A stretch of 64,000 nt of DNA, taken from the NCBI GenBank assembly GCA_910585715.1, contig CAJUEX010000006.1:1-64000 (forward strand), read 5' to 3'. The notes below the pieces were generated by a model. The model made no database searches. It worked only from the letters and a program-made list of their open reading frames with translations, and had not been told where the DNA came from. The translations under genes were made by a program, and so were the position numbers. The number at the start of each line of letters is the position of its first letter. The stretch's first letter is position 1. This DNA comes from an uncultured Lachnospiraceae bacterium. GTDB taxonomy: Bacteria; Bacillota; Clostridia; Lachnospirales; Lachnospiraceae. Of the stretch, positions 61,721-64,000 are shown in pieces.

Positions 61721-64000
61721 ATGTGGTTTTCGAAAATTAGAAAAAATAAGAAACAATTTATATTGGTGTTCATAATCATTACTGTTATTTCCTGTGTGTT
61801 GTCAACATGCATTTCTTTGACAAGCAGCGTTAATGATTATGTTGATGACTATTATGCGAAATATTACGATGAATTTGTTTTCCTGAATTTAGAGGATGAG
61901 AAAAACAGCCTTACCCGCTACTTTGATGAAAAAGAAATCGATTATGTTGAGACCCAAGGATATTCTGTTGATTTTAATGTTTACTTAAATGGTAGGAATT
62001 TAAAATTAAAAAGAGGATATATTGCGATAATCAATGATGATTATCAGGATAATCCATGGAATTTAACAATATTGGAACAGGAAAATGAATCTATTAAGCC
62101 TACTGAACACGAGATTTGGGTTCCTAAAATTGTGGCAGATGCCTGTGAAATAAATATAGGTGATAAGGTTACCATAAAAAATGACAATAAAAGCATTGAT
62201 TATAAAGTAACAACAATAGTAAACGATGCTTTGGAGCCTACTACAATCATTGGAAATAATAATTTTTACGTAGATAATTCTATTTCTGAAATTATGTCAG
62301 AAGATAAAACATTGTTTTTCTTTGGGTATAACTATTCGGCTGGAGTAAGTATTTCTGACGATTTTGAGGACTATCTGGGACATACATATTATGGATCAAT
62401 GACCAGTGCAAAAGCTTTTTCAAATGTTGCAAAACTGACTACTGTGACAGTAGGTGGAATAGGACTCATTGCTTCAATTCTGATATTTATAGCTGCGATT
62501 ATTGTAATAAGATTTATTCTTTGGAACAGTATTTTGCGAGAATATAAAAATATAGGGATATACAAGGCACTGGGATTCTCTAACCGAAAAATAGCCAATA
62601 TATATCTTACTGTATTTGGAATGCCCAGTTTGGTTGGAGTTATATTAGGAAGTATTGCAAGCTTTTTTGTTTCAAATCAGTTTGTCAGTGAAATAGTTAA
62701 ATATATAGGCAGTTATAAAGTAAAGTCTGGGAATGTTGCACTGGTACTTATTAGCAGTTTGGCTCTGTTTGTGGTTTACATGCTGACTTTAGATGGAATG
62801 TTGAAGAAATTGAAAACGATTGATCCTGTAGAAGCTTTAACTATAGGAATAAAGAGAAACGAGAAAAAGCTTTCGGCTTCCCTGATTAAGCATAAACCTA
62901 ATCCATTTGCGTTGGCGATAAATGATATTGTGAAGTATAAAAAGCAAAATATAATGATTTTCACAATATTTATTATGGTAAGCTTTTTGGTTACATTTTT
63001 CTACAACATTAACTGTTCTGTCATGAATATTCAGGATTATACCGAACGCTGGTTTGGAAATATGGTAAGTGATTGTATTATCAATACTTATGATTATGAA
63101 AATAATCGTGATGATATATATAAGTATTTGGACGATGATCCTGATATAAAAGAATACCGCTATGGATGCTTCAGTGGTTCAGGTATCGTTTCGATTGATA
63201 CAGAGGCTTACAACATAGGAAGCTCGACACTTATATATAGTGCATACAATGATTACGATGAAAATAATAATTTTTCCTGCATGGTTGATAAGGGCAGAAA
63301 TCCTAATAATAAGAATGAGATTGCTATTGCAAAGAATATCGCATCAGATAGTGGACTTGATATAGGCGATAAAATTGTCATTACAGTTGATGGTAAGGAA
63401 AAGGAATTGGAAGTTGTTGGAATATACTCATCAATTTATAATAATTCTTATACATACAGGATTATGCTTGATCTTATTCCTGAAGACTGTTACCAGTATA
63501 TGAATATAGATATAGTTGTAGCCTTAAAGAATCCGGATGATATAGCAAGCTTCAGCAAAACAATAGAAGATAAATTTGCCGGAACACAAATTGAGAAGAT
63601 TTCTAGTGATATTGAAAATGGCTTAAGTGATCTCGATATTATCAATCCTATCATTATTGTAATTCTGGCTGCTATTGTCTTGTTCTGCATGTTAAATGTA
63701 ATAAACATAATTATGGTGACTAAGATAGACAATAGAAAAAATTATGGAATCATGAAAGCGATAGGTTTTTCAAATGCTCAGATTATTTGCAGAATGATGT
63801 TTAGAATAATGATGGTATCAATGGTGGCCTCTGCTTTGGGGTATCTTATTTATTTCCAGTGTGGAAGTTATATCTTTAAGGCGGTTGTGCTGGGAATAGA
63901 CGGAATCGTGCATATCATTCAAAACGATATTGCCATTTTGGGAATGCTGAATGCATTTATTTTCATTGTTTCACTTATAAGTATGTTATCAATAAAAAAT
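61721..64000 (+). CDS. FtsX/MacB-like ABC permease, cut by the window end
   Basis: The frame opens with ATG at 61721 behind GAAGGAG and stays open to base 64000 (760 codons). Residues 15-37 are the first membrane helix (FILVFIIITVISCVLSTCIS). An extracellular domain of about 190 residues follows, then a three-helix FtsX core with VRFILWNSILREYKN-like and YKALGFSNRKIANIYLTVFG stretches (220-340), the DPVEAL motif, and a second half that repeats the layout (NYGIMKAIGFSNAQIICRMM). Such permeases work with a MacB-type ATPase in peptide export or resistance; the ATPase would be expected beyond the edge. It follows the synthase by 45 bases. Confidence 0.85.
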   Translation, partial: MWFSKIRKNKKQFILVFIIITVISCVLSTCISLTSSVNDYVDDYYAKYYDEFVFLNLEDEKNSLTRYFDEKEIDYVETQGYSVDFNVYLNGRNLKLKRGYIAIINDDYQDNPWNLTILEQENESIKPTEHEIWVPKIVADACEINIGDKVTIKNDNKSIDYKVTTIVNDALEPTTIIGNNNFYVDNSISEIMSEDKTLFFFGYNYSAGVSISDDFEDYLGHTYYGSMTSAKAFSNVAKLTTVTVGGIGLIASILIFIAAIIVIRFILWNSILREYKNIGIYKALGFSNRKIANIYLTVFGMPSLVGVILGSIASFFVSNQFVSEIVKYIGSYKVKSGNVALVLISSLALFVVYMLTLDGMLKKLKTIDPVEALTIGIKRNEKKLSASLIKHKPNPFALAINDIVKYKKQNIMIFTIFIMVSFLVTFFYNINCSVMNIQDYTERWFGNMVSDCIINTYDYENNRDDIYKYLDDDPDIKEYRYGCFSGSGIVSIDTEAYNIGSSTLIYSAYNDYDENNNFSCMVDKGRNPNNKNEIAIAKNIASDSGLDIGDKIVITVDGKEKELEVVGIYSSIYNNSYTYRIMLDLIPEDCYQYMNIDIVVALKNPDDIASFSKTIEDKFAGTQIEKISSDIENGLSDLDIINPIIIVILAAIVLFCMLNVINIIMVTKIDNRKNYGIMKAIGFSNAQIICRMMFRIMMVSMVASALGYLIYFQCGSYIFKAVVLGIDGIVHIIQNDIAILGMLNAFIFIVSLISMLSIKN

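Larger units (their letters stand above)
40609..64000 (+). other. Hybrid trans-AT PKS-NRPS biosynthetic gene cluster, right end cut
   Basis: Nine co-directional genes with overlaps or tiny gaps: thioesterase, three ABC genes, FAAL-ACP, trans-AT, two PKS-NRPS proteins and an FtsX-like permease that leaves the window. Inferred assembly order: fatty acid, C2 unit with ketoreduction, amino acid 1, C2 unit with C-methylation, amino acid 2, release. No phosphopantetheinyl transferase is seen in the window. Confidence 0.88.

Noticed and set aside
1..64000. tRNA, rRNA or attachment sites
   Set aside because: No cloverleaf, rRNA stretch or duplicated tRNA end was recognised by eye.

Overview
The window looks like a chromosome segment of a low-GC, Gram-positive Clostridia, most like a gut Lachnospiraceae. 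The signs are strong AAGGAGG-type ribosome binding sites, consensus sigma-A promoters, and family content typical of that group: PadR, BlaI/M56, GntR-ABC, SPFH plus ribbon-helix-helix, and a CprABC/CprRK-like peptide-resistance locus. Species cannot be fixed from the sequence alone.

Layout. 1-4.5 kb: a MarR-flavodoxin operon, a PadR-flavodoxin/SCP2/membrane fusion operon, a SAP-domain protein and a small membrane protein. 4.85-16.5 kb: a co-directional type III restriction-modification island (Mod 9385-11352, Res 12381-15530). Unusual partners travel with it: a SNF2-type helicase with a PLD-like N-terminus, a DUF4391-like protein, an unknown two-helix membrane protein and a RhuM-like protein. 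An HNH endonuclease gene broken by a frameshift ends the island. 16.6-28.3 kb: ordinary genes, namely bioB, BlaI/M56, GntR-ABC, LysR, a tandem GNAT, SPFH/RHH and a chemotaxis receptor. Several are preceded by clear dyad operators. 28.4-30.2 kb is gene debris. 30.2-31.3 kb holds an HxlR regulator and a PEBP protein. 31.4-36.8 kb holds a four-gene peptide-resistance ABC operon divergent from a two-component system, with a direct-repeat response-regulator site in front of the ABC operon. 37.2-39.5 kb: a TipA-like MerR regulator and a dead IS630-family element, followed by about 1 kb of decayed DNA.

40.6-64.0 kb: an AT-rich hybrid PKS-NRPS cluster that continues past the right edge. Order: type II thioesterase, ABC ATPase, two ABC-2 permeases, fatty-acyl-AMP ligase-ACP, stand-alone trans-acyltransferase, a 2707-residue KS-KR-ACP-C-A-PCP-KS protein, a 1950-residue cMT-ACP-C-A-PCP-Cterm protein, and an FtsX/MacB-like permease that runs off the end. 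By eye, the adenylation pockets suggest glycine and then an aromatic residue (Tyr or Phe). The logical product is a fatty-acyl, beta-hydroxy-extended, Gly-ketide(C-methyl)-Tyr/Phe lipopeptide. It would be released by an unusual terminal condensation-like domain, possibly with cyclisation, and exported by the ABC genes. This cluster is the most interesting part of the window; the extended type III island comes second.
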